Of a stretch of 64,000 nucleotides of DNA, positions 27,052 to 35,393 are shown piece after piece. Under the pieces are notes generated by a model. It was not told the origin of the DNA. It did not search any database and saw only the letters and a program-made list of their open reading frames with translations. Source of the stretch: an uncultured Chloroflexota bacterium (GTDB taxonomy: Bacteria; Chloroflexota; Limnocylindria; Limnocylindrales; CSP1-4); assembly GCA_903822495.1 (NCBI GenBank), contig CAIJPD010000015.1:38558-102557 (forward strand). Direction: 5' to 3'. Every line of letters begins with the position of its first letter. The stretch's first letter is position 1. The position numbers and the translations under genes are program-made.

Positions 27052-27380
27052 TCGGGGTCTCCGGCGAAGTCGGTGGTCGTGGGTCGGGCGGACCGTTCCA
27101 GCATCAGGCGGTAGCCGCCCTGGCCGTGGTGGAGCCAGGATGCGATCCGGGTGATGGTGGCCGTGCTGGCGCCCGTTCGATGCGAGATCTCGGCGTAGTG
27201 GAGCCCCTGGTCCAGCATCCGGACCACGGCCCAGCGCTGGGCCATGTCGCGCAGCTCGCCCAGGGTGCACAGGTCGCGCAGGAAGGCTTCCGCCTCGACC
27301 GGGTTCTCGAGGCGCAGGATCGCCCCGAACAGCTCCATGATCTCGTCGGTTCGCCAGGTGTCGTCCGTGGCCATCATCAT
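27048..27380 (-). CDS. YerC/YecD-type TrpR-family regulator at the head of the his operon
   Basis: This is a protein of about 110 residues from the TrpR/YerC/YecD family of small helical DNA-binding proteins. The helix-turn-helix covers L-G-E-L-R-D-M-A-Q-R, a Y-A-E-I-S-H-R-T-G-A-S turn and a T-I-T-R-I recognition helix, followed by G-Q-G-G-Y. It is the first gene of the operon and overlaps hisG by 4 bp, so it is very probably a histidine-responsive repressor; YerC homologues have been proposed as his regulators in Firmicutes. I chose ATG 27380 (GAGGA a few bases upstream). A GTG at 27407 is also in frame. The palindrome at 27450-27475 is a likely target. Confidence 0.85.
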   Translation of the reverse strand: MMMATDDTWRTDEIMELFGAILRLENPVEAEAFLRDLCTLGELRDMAQRWAVVRMLDQGLHYAEISHRTGASTATITRIASWLHHGQGGYRLMLERSARPTTTDFAGDPE

Positions 27381-27449
27381 GTCCTCGCTGGTCCGGGCGG
27401 TTGCCACCGGCTCATCGCCGGCGTCTCGGCACCCGCCGTATCACCATGC

Positions 27450-27475
27450 TATCGTAGTAGCGTGCTAAAACGATA
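27450..27475. promoter_or_regulatory. Candidate operator: 26-bp palindrome between the his operon and hisA
   Basis: Outer arms TATCGT and ACGATA and inner arms TAGC and GCTA are symmetric about a central GT, with a two-base mismatch between the arms on each side; 10 of 13 positions pair. It lies in the only AT-rich part of the divergent region, 15 bp before hisA and 69 bp before the regulator gene, and overlaps possible -10 hexamers on both strands. Binding by the YerC-like protein is inference. Confidence 0.6.
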
Positions 27476-27490
27476 TCACAGTTGGGATGC

Positions 27491-28234
27491 ATGACAAGCT
27501 TCGATCTGCTGCCGGCCATCGACCTGCGCGGCGGCCGCGTGGTGCGGCTTCGCCAGGGTGACTTCGGTCGCGAGACCGTGTATGACCGTGACCCGGTCGA
27601 GGTGGCGGAGGAGTTCGCCGCCGCGGGCGCCCGCTGGATCCACGTCGTGGACCTGGACGGTGCCCGGGAGGGGGAGCCGGTCCAGGCCGACGTGGTCGCG
27701 CGGATCGTCGGCGCCCTCGGTGGGCGGGTACGCTGTGAGGTCGCCGGCGGCCTGCGGATGGAGCGTGCGGTGCAACGGGCGCTGCTGGCGGGCGCGGGCC
27801 GCGTCGTGGTCGGTACGGCCGCGCTGCGCGATCCGGCATTCGTGGCCGCCCTCATCGAGACGCACGGCGTGGATGCGATCGTGGTCGCGCTGGACGTGCG
27901 GGACGGCCTCGCGCTGGGGGAGGGCTGGCGGCCCGGCGCGGCAGGCGTCCGTGCCGAGGACGCGCTCCTGGGCCTGTCGGTCGCGGGCGCACGCTGGTTC
28001 GCGGCGACCGCAATCGACCGCGACGGTCTCCTTGCGGGCCCGGACTTCGACCTGCTGGGCCGCCTGCTACGGCTGGATGCGGGCGCGGTGATCGCGTCGG
28101 GCGGCGTGACGACGCTGGACGACCTGCGCCAGGCGAAGGCGATCGGCTGCGCGGGCGCGATCGTGGGCCGGGCGTTGTACGAGGGCCACCTCGACCTGGC
28201 GGCGGCGCTGGCGGCGGTCGACAGCGCGGGCTGA
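27491..28234 (+). CDS. hisA: Phosphoribosylformimino-5-aminoimidazole carboxamide ribotide isomerase
   Basis: This 247-residue (beta/alpha)8 barrel performs the Amadori isomerisation of ProFAR to PRFAR. It opens with L-L-P-A-I-D-L-R-G-G-R-V-V-R-L (catalytic Asp), then V-V-D-L-D-G-A, V-A-G-G-L-R, V-V-G-T-A-A, and the second catalytic region A-I-D-R-D-G with A-S-G-G-V-T. It lies apart from the main his operon and is transcribed divergently, sharing the operator region. ATG 27491 is preferred over TTG 27482. Only a weak GGGA precedes it. Confidence 0.96.
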   Translation: MTSFDLLPAIDLRGGRVVRLRQGDFGRETVYDRDPVEVAEEFAAAGARWIHVVDLDGAREGEPVQADVVARIVGALGGRVRCEVAGGLRMERAVQRALLAGAGRVVVGTAALRDPAFVAALIETHGVDAIVVALDVRDGLALGEGWRPGAAGVRAEDALLGLSVAGARWFAATAIDRDGLLAGPDFDLLGRLLRLDAGAVIASGGVTTLDDLRQAKAIGCAGAIVGRALYEGHLDLAAALAAVDSAG

Positions 28235-28257
28235 CCGCCCGCGATTCGCGCGGCGGT
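28234..28257 (+). terminator. Hairpin after hisA
   Basis: A GC-rich stem of about 10 bp with one bulge and an ATT loop begins at the hisA stop codon. No T tract follows. It is a plausible terminator by position. Confidence 0.45.
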
Positions 28258-28535
28258 TGGACGGGGCGGTCTCCGGAACGGGAAGTGGCGACACGCCGAT
28301 CCTCGACCCGCGCCCGGCGTCACCCGCGTTCGGTGCCGGCGCGGCGCTGCCAGGCGGCAGGCGTCCTGCGGCCAGGGCCTGCGGGGCCGCGCCAGATCCC
28401 GGGTGGCGCCGGTGGCCTGTGCCCGCCCACTTGCCGGACGCGGCGACTGGGCGCCGAATGGGCGTTGGTGGCTCGCCGGGATGGTCTCGACAGCTCCGTC
28501 GTTGACCCGGCGGCCAATCCGTAGAAGATTGGGGC
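28258..28535. other. Gap between hisA and the helicase gene, no gene seen
   Basis: No open frame here has coding character. TTGACC at 28502-28507 and TAGAAG at 28522-28527 might be promoter elements for the helicase gene, but the 14-bp spacer is too short for a good match. The TAGAAG is 8 bp before the ATG, the same distance as the -10 elements of yebC and ruvB. Confidence 0.4.
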
Positions 28536-30977
28536 ATGCCCGATGAGCCCTGCTTCCTCGTCCGCGCCGGTGTCGGCCCGTCGTCCCTGTTTGCCGGACG
28601 AGGCGCGGCCGTGGCCGCGTTCTGGACCGCGGTCCGTGCGACGAGCGAGACGCGCGCCGAGATCGTGTCCGCCCTGGGCGACGCCGTCGGTGACCCGAGC
28701 CTTTCGGAGAGCGCCGCCGTCGCCCGGCTGACGGCCTCCCCCGACTTTGAGCTCCAGCTGATCGGCGGCCGGATCGTCTTCGAGACGCTCAGATTTGCCG
28801 ACGGCACCGCGCATTCGACCGCCCCGGTCATGACGGCGAGCTCAGCGGCGCCCGCTCATGGCGAGGACGATGCCTGGCCGACGGATGAGGACCCCTGGGA
28901 CGACGAGGGCGTGCCCGAGCATCACGCCGGCATGGACCACGTCGCGCTCGACCCGGCCCGGATCGAGCGGATCCTCGACGGGCTCAACGACGAGCAGCGG
29001 GCGGCCGTGATGGCGGTCCGCGGTCCCGTGTGCGTGATCGCGGGCGCGGGCACCGGCAAGACCCGGGTGATCACGCGGCGAGTGGCCTACGCGATCGCGA
29101 CGGGGGCGGTCCCGGCGGACTCGGTGCTGGTGCTGACGTTCACGGACAAGGCGGCCGCCGAGATGCGGGAGCGGATCGTGGCGCTGGGCCTGCCGCGGGT
29201 CCGGGCCGCGACCTTCCACGCGACGGCGCTGCGGATCCTCCGCGAGCTCTGGCCGCGCTTCCGGGCGGAGCCGTTCCCCGAGATCGTGGGGTCCAAGGCC
29301 GACATCATCAGCGATCTGGCGCGCGGGCTGCCGGGTGGCTACCGGTTCCTGCCGGTGCGTGACCTCGCGGCCGAGATCGAGTGGGCCAAGGTCCGCCGCC
29401 TCACCCCGGCGACGTATGCCGTCGGCTGCCAGGCGGCCGACCACCATGGGCCGCTGCCGCCCGACCTGCTCCGCCGGCTCTGGTCGAATTACGAGCGACG
29501 CAAGGGCGGCGCCATCGATTTCGAGGACATGATCACGGCCACGATCGAGCTCCTCGAGACGGAGCCGGCGGCAGCGGCGAGCGTGCGCGCCGCGTCGTCC
29601 TGGTTCTGCGTCGACGAGTACCAGGACACCAACCCGATCACCGAGGCGCTGCTGGCCGCGCTCGTCGGCCCCCGGGACGACCTGTGCGTCGTGGGCGACG
29701 AGGACCAGACGATCTACGCCTTCGCCGGGGCCGACGCCAACTACCTCGTCTCGTTCGCGGATCGATACCCGACCGCCCGGGTGATCACCATCGACCGCAA
29801 CTACCGATCGTCGCCGCAGATCCTCGCGGTGGCCAACCGCGTGTTGGCGGCGGGCCCGCGGCCGCGCGACCTGCAGGCCACCGAGCCCGATGGGCCGCAG
29901 CCGTCATTCGTCACGGCGCCCGACCCGGCGACCGAGCGGCGCTGGCTCGTCGCCGAGATCCGTCGCCTGGTGGCGGCCGGCGTGCCCGACGGCGAGATCG
30001 CGATCCTCGTGCGCACGAACGCCCAGGTCCCCCCGATCGAGGCCGCCCTCCACGCGGCCGGGATCCGGTTCGCGGTTCGCGGCGAGCGCTTCTTCGAACG
30101 GTTCGAGATTCGGCGGGCGCTCACCGCCCTTCGCCGACTGCAGGATGGCGAGGGTCATGGCGACCTCGTCTCCACGATCGATGCGGCGTGGTCGGCCGCC
30201 TTCGGCTTCGCGCTCGACGCCAAGACCACCGGTGACGCGTCGGCCGAGCGCCAGGCCGCACTGATCGCGCTGCGCGACATCGCCCGCGAGCTGGTCATCG
30301 CCGACCCGGCGGCGCCCATGTCGGCGTTCCTCGCGTCGGCCGACGACCAGGCGGCCACCGAGCGCGACGCCGGCGGGGCGACGGTCGAGCTGCTCACCAT
30401 GCACCGGGCCAAGGGACTGGAATGGCAGGCGGTCCTGCTGCCCTCGATGGAGGAAGGCATCCTGCCCCTCCGGTACGCGACGAGCGAGGCCGAGATCGAG
30501 GATGAGCGTCGGCTCGGCTACGTCGCGATCACCCGTGCCCGCCGGCACTTGTGGGTCTCCCACGCGGCCCTGCGCGAGACCAACACGGGCCGCCTGGTGG
30601 CTCGACGCGCGTCGCGCTTCCTGGCGCTGATGGCCCCTCCGCGCGCTCGGCCGCCGGTGTCGGGTCACGTGGCCGCGCCGCGGCAGGCCGGCCCCGGCGC
30701 CGCCGATGCGTTGGCCGGTGATCCGACGATTCTCGGCCGGTTGCGATCATGGCGAACCGCCCGCGCCCGGCGTGACGGCGTCCCGTCCTACGTCGTGCTG
30801 ACCAACGCGACCATCGAGGCACTGGCCAGGGATCTGCCGGCAGACCTCGACGAGCTTGCGGCCACCGCGGGGATCGGCCCGGCCAAGCTTGCCCGCTACG
30901 GTGACGAGATCCTCGCCGTGCTCGCCGGCAGCGACGCCGAGAGCCCCGGGCTACCTGGGGACACCGGAACCGTTTGA
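28536..30977 (+). CDS. UvrD-like SF1 DNA helicase with C-terminal HRDC domain
   Basis: The 813-residue protein is an ATP-dependent 3'-5' DNA helicase of superfamily 1A. After an N-terminal region of about 140 residues with an acidic stretch, it shows Q-motif N-D-E-Q-R-A-A-V, Walker A A-G-A-G-T-G-K-T (near 168), T-F-T-D-K-A-A-A-E-M, Walker B V-D-E-Y-Q-D-T-N (near 359), G-D-E-D-Q-T-I-Y and the motif V/VI region T-M-H-R-A-K-G-L-E-W with Y-V-A-I-T-R-A-R. The last 80 residues form an HRDC-like domain. This architecture matches actinobacterial UvrD2. The N-terminal extension has no recognised domain. Confidence 0.9.
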   Translation: MPDEPCFLVRAGVGPSSLFAGRGAAVAAFWTAVRATSETRAEIVSALGDAVGDPSLSESAAVARLTASPDFELQLIGGRIVFETLRFADGTAHSTAPVMTASSAAPAHGEDDAWPTDEDPWDDEGVPEHHAGMDHVALDPARIERILDGLNDEQRAAVMAVRGPVCVIAGAGTGKTRVITRRVAYAIATGAVPADSVLVLTFTDKAAAEMRERIVALGLPRVRAATFHATALRILRELWPRFRAEPFPEIVGSKADIISDLARGLPGGYRFLPVRDLAAEIEWAKVRRLTPATYAVGCQAADHHGPLPPDLLRRLWSNYERRKGGAIDFEDMITATIELLETEPAAAASVRAASSWFCVDEYQDTNPITEALLAALVGPRDDLCVVGDEDQTIYAFAGADANYLVSFADRYPTARVITIDRNYRSSPQILAVANRVLAAGPRPRDLQATEPDGPQPSFVTAPDPATERRWLVAEIRRLVAAGVPDGEIAILVRTNAQVPPIEAALHAAGIRFAVRGERFFERFEIRRALTALRRLQDGEGHGDLVSTIDAAWSAAFGFALDAKTTGDASAERQAALIALRDIARELVIADPAAPMSAFLASADDQAATERDAGGATVELLTMHRAKGLEWQAVLLPSMEEGILPLRYATSEAEIEDERRLGYVAITRARRHLWVSHAALRETNTGRLVARRASRFLALMAPPRARPPVSGHVAAPRQAGPGAADALAGDPTILGRLRSWRTARARRDGVPSYVVLTNATIEALARDLPADLDELAATAGIGPAKLARYGDEILAVLAGSDAESPGLPGDTGTV

Positions 30978-31112
30978 CCGCGGGCCAGTGTCGCGCCGCC
31001 TGACCAGCTCATCGGGGTTGCACCGACAGGCGCCTCGCCGCGCGCCGATCCGCTCACCGGGCGTCGACGTATCGGCGAGCCAACAGCCCGTGGAGCCGTT
31101 CGTGGCTGAGCG

Positions 31113-31136
31113 TGGCGCCGGGCTAGCCCGGCGCCA
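31113..31136. terminator. Perfect 24-bp palindrome between convergent genes
   Basis: A self-complementary sequence with arms TGGCGCCGGG and CCCGGCGCCA around CTAG lies between the convergent helicase and EF-G-like genes, 18 bp after the latter's stop. It would form a 10-bp hairpin in either transcript and is probably a bidirectional terminator. Confidence 0.65.
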
Positions 31137-31153
31137 AATCATGCAAGCGCGGG

Positions 31154-33241
31154 TCAGTGACCCGACTGGGCGTGCTCCAGTGCCTTCCTGTGGGCCTCGA
31201 TCACCTTCTCCGCGATCGGCCCGGGGACGTCGTCGTAGTGATCCAGCACCGATGAGAACGTTCCGCGCCCAGCCGTGAGCGACCGCAGCTCCGTGGCGTA
31301 CGTGAACAGCTCGGCCTGCGGGACCAGCGCCGTGATGACCTGGTAGCCGTCCTGGCTATCCATGCCAAGCACCCGTCCGCGCCGGCCGTTGAGGTCGCGG
31401 TTGACCTCGCCGAGGGAGGATTCCGGGACCCGGATGGACACGGTCATGATCGGCTCCAGGAGCGCGGGTCGTGCCTGGGGCACGCCGTCCTTGAGGGCCA
31501 TGCTGGCCGCGATCTTGAACGAGAGCTCATTGGAATCCACGGGGTGGAACGAGCCGTCGTACAGCGTCGCCTTGAAGTCGCTGAGTGGATAGCCGGCAAT
31601 CACGCCTTCGACAGCAGCCTCGCGGATGCCCTTCTCGACGCCCGGAAAGAAGTTCTTGGGCACGGAGCCGCCCACGACCCGCTCGGCGAAGACGACGCCG
31701 CCCTCGGGGTTGGCCTCCAGCTCCAGCCAGACGTCGCCGAACATCCCGTGGCCGCCGGTCTGCTTCTTGTAGCGGCCGTGGACCTGCGCCTTGCCGCGGA
31801 TGGTCTCCTTGTACGGCACCCTGGGCGTGTGGGTCACCACCGCCGCACCGAACTTGCGCTTGAGCCGCTCCAGGATCACCGCGGTGTGGGCCTCGCCCAT
31901 GGTCCGGATGATCTGCTCGCCGGTGGCGCTGCGCTCCAGGCGGACGGTGGGCTCCTCCTCCAGCATGCGCTGGAGGGCGGGACCCATCTTGTCCAGGTCC
32001 TGCTTGGTCTGTGGCTCGATGCCCTGGACCAGCATGGGCTCCGGGAAGGCCAGGGGCGGAAGCTGGAGCGGCTTCTCCTTGCTGGAGAGCGCATCGCCGG
32101 TCTCGGTGGAGGTCAGCTTGGCGATGGCGCCGATCTCGCCGGCCTCCAGCTCGCCGATGGGCTCCTGCTCCTTGCCGTGCAGGAGGAGGAGCTGGCCGAT
32201 CCGCTCGTCCTCGCCTCGGGCGGCATTCCAGACGTGGCTCTGCGACCGGAGCGTGCCGCCCAGCACGCGCAGGTAGGTGAGCCGACCAACGAACGGATCG
32301 GCGGAGGTCTTGAAGACGCGGACCAGCAGTGGCCCGTTGGGATCCGGCGCGACCGACACGGAGGCACCCTTGGCGTCCTGCGCCGTGACCGGCTTCTCCT
32401 CGTTGGGGGAGGGGAGATAGCGCGTGATGGCGTCCAGGAGGCCGCGCATCCCGATGCCCTTGACGGCACTGGTGACCAGGACCGGAGCGAGCACGGATTC
32501 CCGGACGCCCTTGTGGAGGCAGGCGTCAAGCTCGGCGTCCGAGATCTCGGCTCCCTCGAGGTACTTGGCCAGCACGTCGTCGTCGGCCTCGGAGGCCGCC
32601 TCCAGGAGCTGATCGCGGCGAGTCGCCACCTCGTCCGCCATCTCGGCCGGGATGGGGATCTCGATCTCCTTGCCGCCCTCGATCTTCCAGGCCTTGCGAT
32701 GGACCAGGTCGACGTAGCCGGAGAACGACTCGCCCGCACCGATGGCGATCTGGAGCGGCGCGATCTTGTTGCCGAAGACGGACCGAAGGGCGTCCAGCGT
32801 GGCCGTGGGATTGGCGTTCTCGCGGTCGCACCGGTTGATGACAAAGCAGGCCGCCGTGCCGGTGCCGCGGCCCAGGCTGACGGCCTTCTCGAGGCCGGCT
32901 TCCACGGAGCCGGCGGCATCGACCACGAAGAGCGCGCCGTCGGCGGCCTCGAAGCCCGACACCATCTCGGCCACGAAGTCGAGGTATCCGGGGGTATCGA
33001 CCAGCGTGATGCGGTAGCCGTCTGCCTCGAACGTCCCAACCGCCAGGCTCAGGGACTCGCGCCGCTTCTGCTCCTCGGGCTCGAAGTCCAGGTGGGCCGT
33101 CCCGTCGTCCACCCTGCCCAGCCGGGCCACGGCACCTGCCCGAAAGAGCAGCTGTTCCGCGAGGGTCGTCTTGCCCGAGCCCGCGTGTCCGGCAAGGACG
33201 ACGCTGCGAAGGTGGGCAAGGTCAATGCTCTTCATCGTCAT
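31154..33241 (-). CDS. Elongation factor G-like GTPase (EF-G2 type)
   Basis: The 695-residue protein has the five-domain EF-G layout. G1 is G-H-A-G-S-G-K-T-T, the G3 motif is V-D-T-P-G, and the G4 position reads N-R-C-D instead of the usual N-K-x-D. A short domain 2, the A-V-I-L-E-R-L-K-R-K-F region, and domain IV with G-G-H-G-M-F-G-D-V follow. The divergent G1 and the early L-R-S-V-V-L-A-G-H match the EF-G-like (FusA2) subfamily rather than the main translocase, which is normally encoded with rpsL-rpsG and tuf. Function of this subfamily is unsettled. Either ATG 33241 or 33235 can be the start. Confidence 0.85.
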   Translation of the reverse strand: MTMKSIDLAHLRSVVLAGHAGSGKTTLAEQLLFRAGAVARLGRVDDGTAHLDFEPEEQKRRESLSLAVGTFEADGYRITLVDTPGYLDFVAEMVSGFEAADGALFVVDAAGSVEAGLEKAVSLGRGTGTAACFVINRCDRENANPTATLDALRSVFGNKIAPLQIAIGAGESFSGYVDLVHRKAWKIEGGKEIEIPIPAEMADEVATRRDQLLEAASEADDDVLAKYLEGAEISDAELDACLHKGVRESVLAPVLVTSAVKGIGMRGLLDAITRYLPSPNEEKPVTAQDAKGASVSVAPDPNGPLLVRVFKTSADPFVGRLTYLRVLGGTLRSQSHVWNAARGEDERIGQLLLLHGKEQEPIGELEAGEIGAIAKLTSTETGDALSSKEKPLQLPPLAFPEPMLVQGIEPQTKQDLDKMGPALQRMLEEEPTVRLERSATGEQIIRTMGEAHTAVILERLKRKFGAAVVTHTPRVPYKETIRGKAQVHGRYKKQTGGHGMFGDVWLELEANPEGGVVFAERVVGGSVPKNFFPGVEKGIREAAVEGVIAGYPLSDFKATLYDGSFHPVDSNELSFKIAASMALKDGVPQARPALLEPIMTVSIRVPESSLGEVNRDLNGRRGRVLGMDSQDGYQVITALVPQAELFTYATELRSLTAGRGTFSSVLDHYDDVPGPIAEKVIEAHRKALEHAQSGH

Positions 33242-33359
33242 CGACTGCGGTCCTCTCACCTGCGGGGGACGGCCACCCGGGGGCCTGGTGCCAGCCTTGG
33301 AGCGATCAACGGCGGGCCGCCCGGCTGCCCGGACCCGCGGTACGGCCATGATAGTCCGC

Positions 33360-33365
33360 TATACT
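33360..33365 (+). promoter_or_regulatory. -10 element of yebC, leaderless-type spacing
   Basis: TATACT ends 8 nt before the yebC ATG, so transcription would begin at or next to the start codon. There is no ribosome binding site in the intervening GC-rich bases. No -35 consensus was found. Confidence 0.5.
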
Positions 33366-33373
33366 CCGGCCCG

Positions 33374-34123
33374 ATGTCAGGACATTCGAAGTGGTCCACG
33401 ATCAAACGCCAGAAGGGCGTGAACGACGCCAAGCGCGGCGCCGTGTTCACCAAGGTCGCCCGCGAGATCATGATCGCGGCGCGCCAGGGTGGCGGAGACC
33501 CGGACGCCAACTACCGGCTCCGGCTCGCGATGGAGAAGGCCCGCTCCGTCAACATGCCCCAGGACAACATCAAGCGCGCCATCGACAAGGCCACGGGCGC
33601 GGGTGATGGGGCGGTCTTCGAGGAGCTCACGTACGAGGGCTACGGCCCCGGCGGCATCGCCGTCCTCGTCGAGACCCAGACCGACAACAAGAACCGCACC
33701 GCGGCCGACGTGCGCTCCTACTTCACCAAGCTGGGCGGCCAGCTGGCCGGTGCGGGCGCCGTGGCGTGGCAGTTCGAGGCGCGCGGCCTCATCACCATCG
33801 CCGGCGCCAAGGATGCGGACGAGGTGACCCTCGCCGCGATCGACGCCGGCGCGGATGACGTCGATGCGTCGGATCCGGACCGGATCGAGGTCTACACCAG
33901 CCCCGGCGACCTGCGCGCGGTGCGGGAGGCCCTGGAAGCCGCCGGCTACCCGGTGGAATCGGCCGAGAGCGCGATGATTGCCAAGAACACCGTCGAGCTG
34001 GACTCCCACAAGGCTCGCCAGGCCCTCCGGCTCGTCGAGATGCTCGAGGACCACGACGACGTCCAGCGGGTGACCGCCAACTTCGACATCCCCGAGGACG
34101 TGCTCGCCGAACTCGCCGGATGA
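33374..34123 (+). CDS. YebC/PmpR family protein
   Basis: The 249-residue protein begins with M-S-G-H-S-K-W-S-T-I-K-R-Q-K and continues with F-T-K-V-A-R-E-I and N-Y-R-L-R-L-A-M-E-K-A-R, then N-M-P-(Q)-D-N-I-K-R-A-I and E-G-Y-G-P-G-G-I. These identify the YebC family, long annotated as transcriptional regulators and more recently linked to relief of ribosome stalling at proline-rich sequences. Its position before ruvC-ruvA, overlapping ruvC by 4 bp, is the classical arrangement. It is likely translated from a leaderless mRNA. Confidence 0.96.
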   Translation: MSGHSKWSTIKRQKGVNDAKRGAVFTKVAREIMIAARQGGGDPDANYRLRLAMEKARSVNMPQDNIKRAIDKATGAGDGAVFEELTYEGYGPGGIAVLVETQTDNKNRTAADVRSYFTKLGGQLAGAGAVAWQFEARGLITIAGAKDADEVTLAAIDAGADDVDASDPDRIEVYTSPGDLRAVREALEAAGYPVESAESAMIAKNTVELDSHKARQALRLVEMLEDHDDVQRVTANFDIPEDVLAELAG

Positions 34124-34737
34124 TCATCCTCGGGATCGACCCGGGGACCGCAGCCCTCGGCTACGGTGTGATCGAACGAACCGGCGGACGGCTCCGCGCC
34201 GTGGACTTCGGGTGCCTCCAGACCAGCCCCGACGACGGCCTCCCCGTTCGCCTCAACGCCATCCACCGCCTCGTCGCGGAGCTGCTCGCGCTGCACCAGC
34301 CCGTGATCATGGGCGTGGAGCGACTCTTCTTCTCGCGCAATGCGCAGACGGCCTTCGCGGTGGGCCAGGCGCGTGGCGTCGTGCTGCTGGCCGCGGCGCA
34401 GGCGGGGATCGACGTGGTCGAGGCCACGCCCAGCGCGGTGAAGCTCGCCGTCGCGGGGTACGGTGCGGCCGACAAGGAGCAGGTGGGCCGGATGGTTGCC
34501 ACCATCCTGGGGCTCGATGCCATCCCGCGGCCCGACGACGCGTCCGATGCCCTTGCCATCGCCATCTGGAGCGCCAACACGGCCCGGCCGTCGGATTCCG
34601 GCGCCCGGGCCGGTGTCCTGGATCGCGCGGCCATCGCACCCATCGCGCGCGGACAGACGCCCTACGAGCGCGCCGTGGCGGAGGCCCTGCGTGCCGCCGG
34701 GGGCGCGGCTCGGCGCTCGCCGGCCCGGCGCGACTAG
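34120..34737 (+). CDS. ruvC: Crossover junction endodeoxyribonuclease RuvC
   Basis: RuvC resolves Holliday junctions together with RuvAB. The 205-residue protein has the four acidic catalytic positions of the family: I-D-P-G-T at the N terminus, the Glu in G-V-E-R-L-F-F-S-R-N, and the D-D-A-S-D-A-L-A-I-A cluster. It also has the expected N-A-Q-T-A-F-A-V-G-Q-A-R-G helix. The C-terminal 35 residues are an unconserved basic tail beyond the normal length of about 165-170. The start overlaps the yebC stop (ATGA). Confidence 0.96.
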   Translation: MIILGIDPGTAALGYGVIERTGGRLRAVDFGCLQTSPDDGLPVRLNAIHRLVAELLALHQPVIMGVERLFFSRNAQTAFAVGQARGVVLLAAAQAGIDVVEATPSAVKLAVAGYGAADKEQVGRMVATILGLDAIPRPDDASDALAIAIWSANTARPSDSGARAGVLDRAAIAPIARGQTPYERAVAEALRAAGGAARRSPARRD

Positions 34738-34756
34738 GCAGAGCGGAGACTCGCAC

Positions 34757-35347
34757 GTGATCGCATCGCTGGACGGCATCGTCGGGGCCATCGCGCCCGA
34801 CGCCCTCGTCGTCGAGGTCGGCGGGATCGGCTACCGCGTCTTCGTGTCGCCGTCCGTGATCGCGGCGGCCGGCACCGGCACGCGCCTCAAGCTGTTCACC
34901 TTCCACCTGGTCCGCGAGGACCTGCAGGCGCTCTACGGTTTCCGGTCGGTGGAGGAGCTGGGGTTCTTCAACCTGCTGTTGACGGTGACCGGCGTGGGGC
35001 CGCGGGTGGCCATGGCGATCGTGGGCAGTCGTCCGACGCCGGACCTGCAGCTCGCGATCATGCAGCAGGATCAGGCGGTCCTCGTCTCCATCCCGGGCAT
35101 CGGCCGCAAGCTGGCTGAGCGGGTGATCTTCGAGCTCAAGGAGAAGGTCGCCGCGGCCGGCGTGGCGGCGTCCGCCGGCTCCATCGGGATCCCGGGCGAG
35201 GGCGAGGTGGTCGCCGCGCTGCAGGCCCTGGGCTACTCGCTGGGGGAGGCGCGCGCCGCCTCACGGGTCGCACTCGCGGAGACGGCGGTCGGGGCGACGC
35301 TGGAGGACCGCGTCAAGGTGGCACTGCGGAGCCTCCTCCGCGCCTGA
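34757..35347 (+). CDS. ruvA: Holliday junction branch migration protein RuvA
   Basis: The 196-residue tetramer-forming protein holds the four-way junction and loads RuvB. The three family domains are visible: the OB fold (residues 1-62, I-A-S-L-D-G-I-V-G), the tandem helix-hairpin-helix region with V-T-G-V-G-P-R-V-A and I-P-G-I-G-R-K-L-A-E-R, and the small C-terminal domain (from about 150, A-L-Q-A-L-G-Y). GTG 34757 is used, 19 bp after ruvC with GGAGA upstream. Confidence 0.96.
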   Translation: MIASLDGIVGAIAPDALVVEVGGIGYRVFVSPSVIAAAGTGTRLKLFTFHLVREDLQALYGFRSVEELGFFNLLLTVTGVGPRVAMAIVGSRPTPDLQLAIMQQDQAVLVSIPGIGRKLAERVIFELKEKVAAAGVAASAGSIGIPGEGEVVAALQALGYSLGEARAASRVALAETAVGATLEDRVKVALRSLLRA

Positions 35348-35393
35348 CGGCGGCTCGACGTCCGGTGGGCCGGTGTCGCTGCCGGCCGGTCGC

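Noticed and set aside
27482..27490. TTG 27482 as the hisA start
   Set aside because: It adds only three unconserved residues; ATG 27491 gives the family N terminus.
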